A DNA stretch of 5,223 bases from Planococcaceae bacterium UBA3378 (lineage in GTDB: Bacteria > Bacillota > Bacilli > Bacillales_A > Planococcaceae): positions 1 through 5,223 of the forward strand of contig DEQA01000199.1 in NCBI GenBank assembly GCA_002359075.1, in the 5' to 3' direction. Shown here piece by piece: positions 4,715 to 5,223 of this stretch (positions within the stretch are counted from its first letter, which is position 1; each line of letters starts with the position of its first letter). The translations under genes were made by a program, and so were the position numbers. The notes beneath the pieces are model-generated. The model was not told the DNA's origin. It saw only the letters and a list, made by a program, of their open reading frames with translations, and did not search any database.

Positions 4715-5223
4715 TTGACAGAACTAGGAACTCGCTTAAAGGAAGCGAGATTAGCGAAAGGATATAGTCTGGAAGATTTACAAGAGATTACCAAGATTCA
4801 AAAGCGGTATTTGATGGGTATAGAAGAGGGTAACTATTCCATCATGCCGGGGTCTTTCTATGTAAGGGCTTTTATTAAGCAGTATGCTGAGGCGGTAGGG
4901 TTGGATCCGGAAGAACTGCTTGACCAGTTCAAAAAGGATGTACCCGGGACCCAAACAGAGGAAGTCGTGGAATCATACAAGCAAAGCCCAAGCCGCCGAA
5001 CATTGGCGAGCCGCTCTTCCAACAAAACGATGGAAGTGATGCCGAAAGTAATTGTAGGCTTATTCATTATCGTCATTATTGCGGTTATTTCCATTTTATA
5101 TTGGGCAAAATCGCAAGAATCGCCGGATCTTATAGAGGAAGATTCAAAGCCGATTGAGTATGTGAAGCCGACGACAGAAGAAAATCAGCAAGGCACTTCC
5201 GATGAAACAGACACTGAAGGCAA
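4715..5223 (+). CDS. rodZ: RodZ family helix-turn-helix membrane protein YmfM, 3' end outside the window
   Basis: The reading frame stays open to the end of the window, giving the first 169 residues. Residues 1-70 form a cytoplasmic helix-turn-helix domain of RodZ type: TELGTRLKEARLAKGYSLEDL, then IQKRYLMGIEEGNY and MPGSFYVRAFIKQYAE. In RodZ this domain binds MreB rather than DNA as its main role, and Phe53/Tyr57 in FIKQY may correspond to the aromatic contacts known in other RodZ proteins. A basic linker (RR at 94-95, R100, K104, K111) precedes one membrane helix at about 112-130, followed by an acidic Glu/Asp/Thr-rich extracytoplasmic linker. The topology is cytoplasmic N-terminus, single pass. 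RodZ links the MreB cytoskeleton to cell-wall elongation enzymes. The start is TTG, 19 nt after ymfK. The extracytoplasmic C-terminal domain lies beyond the window, so its integrity cannot be judged. Confidence 0.9.
   Translation, partial: MTELGTRLKEARLAKGYSLEDLQEITKIQKRYLMGIEEGNYSIMPGSFYVRAFIKQYAEAVGLDPEELLDQFKKDVPGTQTEEVVESYKQSPSRRTLASRSSNKTMEVMPKVIVGLFIIVIIAVISILYWAKSQESPDLIEEDSKPIEYVKPTTEENQQGTSDETDTEG

Noticed and set aside
4715..4720. Perfect TTGACA, a consensus -35 box, at the start of rodZ
   Set aside because: It is the TTG start codon plus ACA. No -10-like hexamer lies about 17 nt downstream (the 17-nt position reads AAAGGA), so it is read as coding sequence.
4858..5094. 78-codon - strand frame near the window end
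   Set aside because: It is antisense to rodZ, whose helix-turn-helix domain and membrane helix are clear in the + strand frame.

Overview
The window looks like chromosomal core sequence from a low-to-moderate GC Gram-positive of the order Bacillales. Gene order and protein content match the Bacillus subtilis ymfF-ymfH-ymfI-ymfJ-ymfK-ymfM(rodZ) neighbourhood, which in that species leads on to pgsA, cinA and recA. TTG starts and strong AGGAGG-type ribosome binding sites fit this. My impression of a Planococcaceae-like relative (Lysinibacillus/Solibacillus type) rests on remembered sequence style only and is weak. All genes are on the + strand. I see no insertion sequence, phage gene, tRNA, rRNA or CRISPR array.

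Layout. 1-119 is a leader with candidate promoter elements and a 10-bp palindrome. 120-3708 holds a tight four-gene block: ymfF (M16 peptidase-like subunit without zinc ligands), ymfH (M16 peptidase subunit with the zinc motif), ymfI (short-chain dehydrogenase, EF-P 5-aminopentanone reductase type) and ymfJ (small DUF3243 protein). ymfF and ymfH are 2 nt apart, ymfH and ymfI overlap in ATGA, and ymfI and ymfJ are separated by 42 nt that can fold over the ymfJ ribosome binding site. A rho-independent terminator at about 3728-3763 closes this block. The rest of the 198-bp gap to 3906 carries a candidate sigma-A promoter. A second unit then starts with ymfK (ACT domain plus P-loop, DUF3388 type), followed 19 nt later by the 5' part of rodZ/ymfM, which runs off the end of the window.

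How the genes may work together. YmfF and YmfH have complementary halves of an M16B active site: YmfH has HxxEH and the downstream Glu, while YmfF has the substrate-binding Arg/Tyr pair. They therefore look like one obligate heterodimer. Coupling to YmfI places this protease-like complex beside an enzyme that finishes the 5-aminopentanol modification of elongation factor P in B. subtilis; how the peptidase pair contributes is not settled. The second unit joins an uncharacterised ligand-sensing/NTPase-like protein to the cell-shape protein RodZ. The least understood items are YmfK, YmfJ, the substrate of the M16 pair and the hairpin over the ymfJ ribosome binding site.
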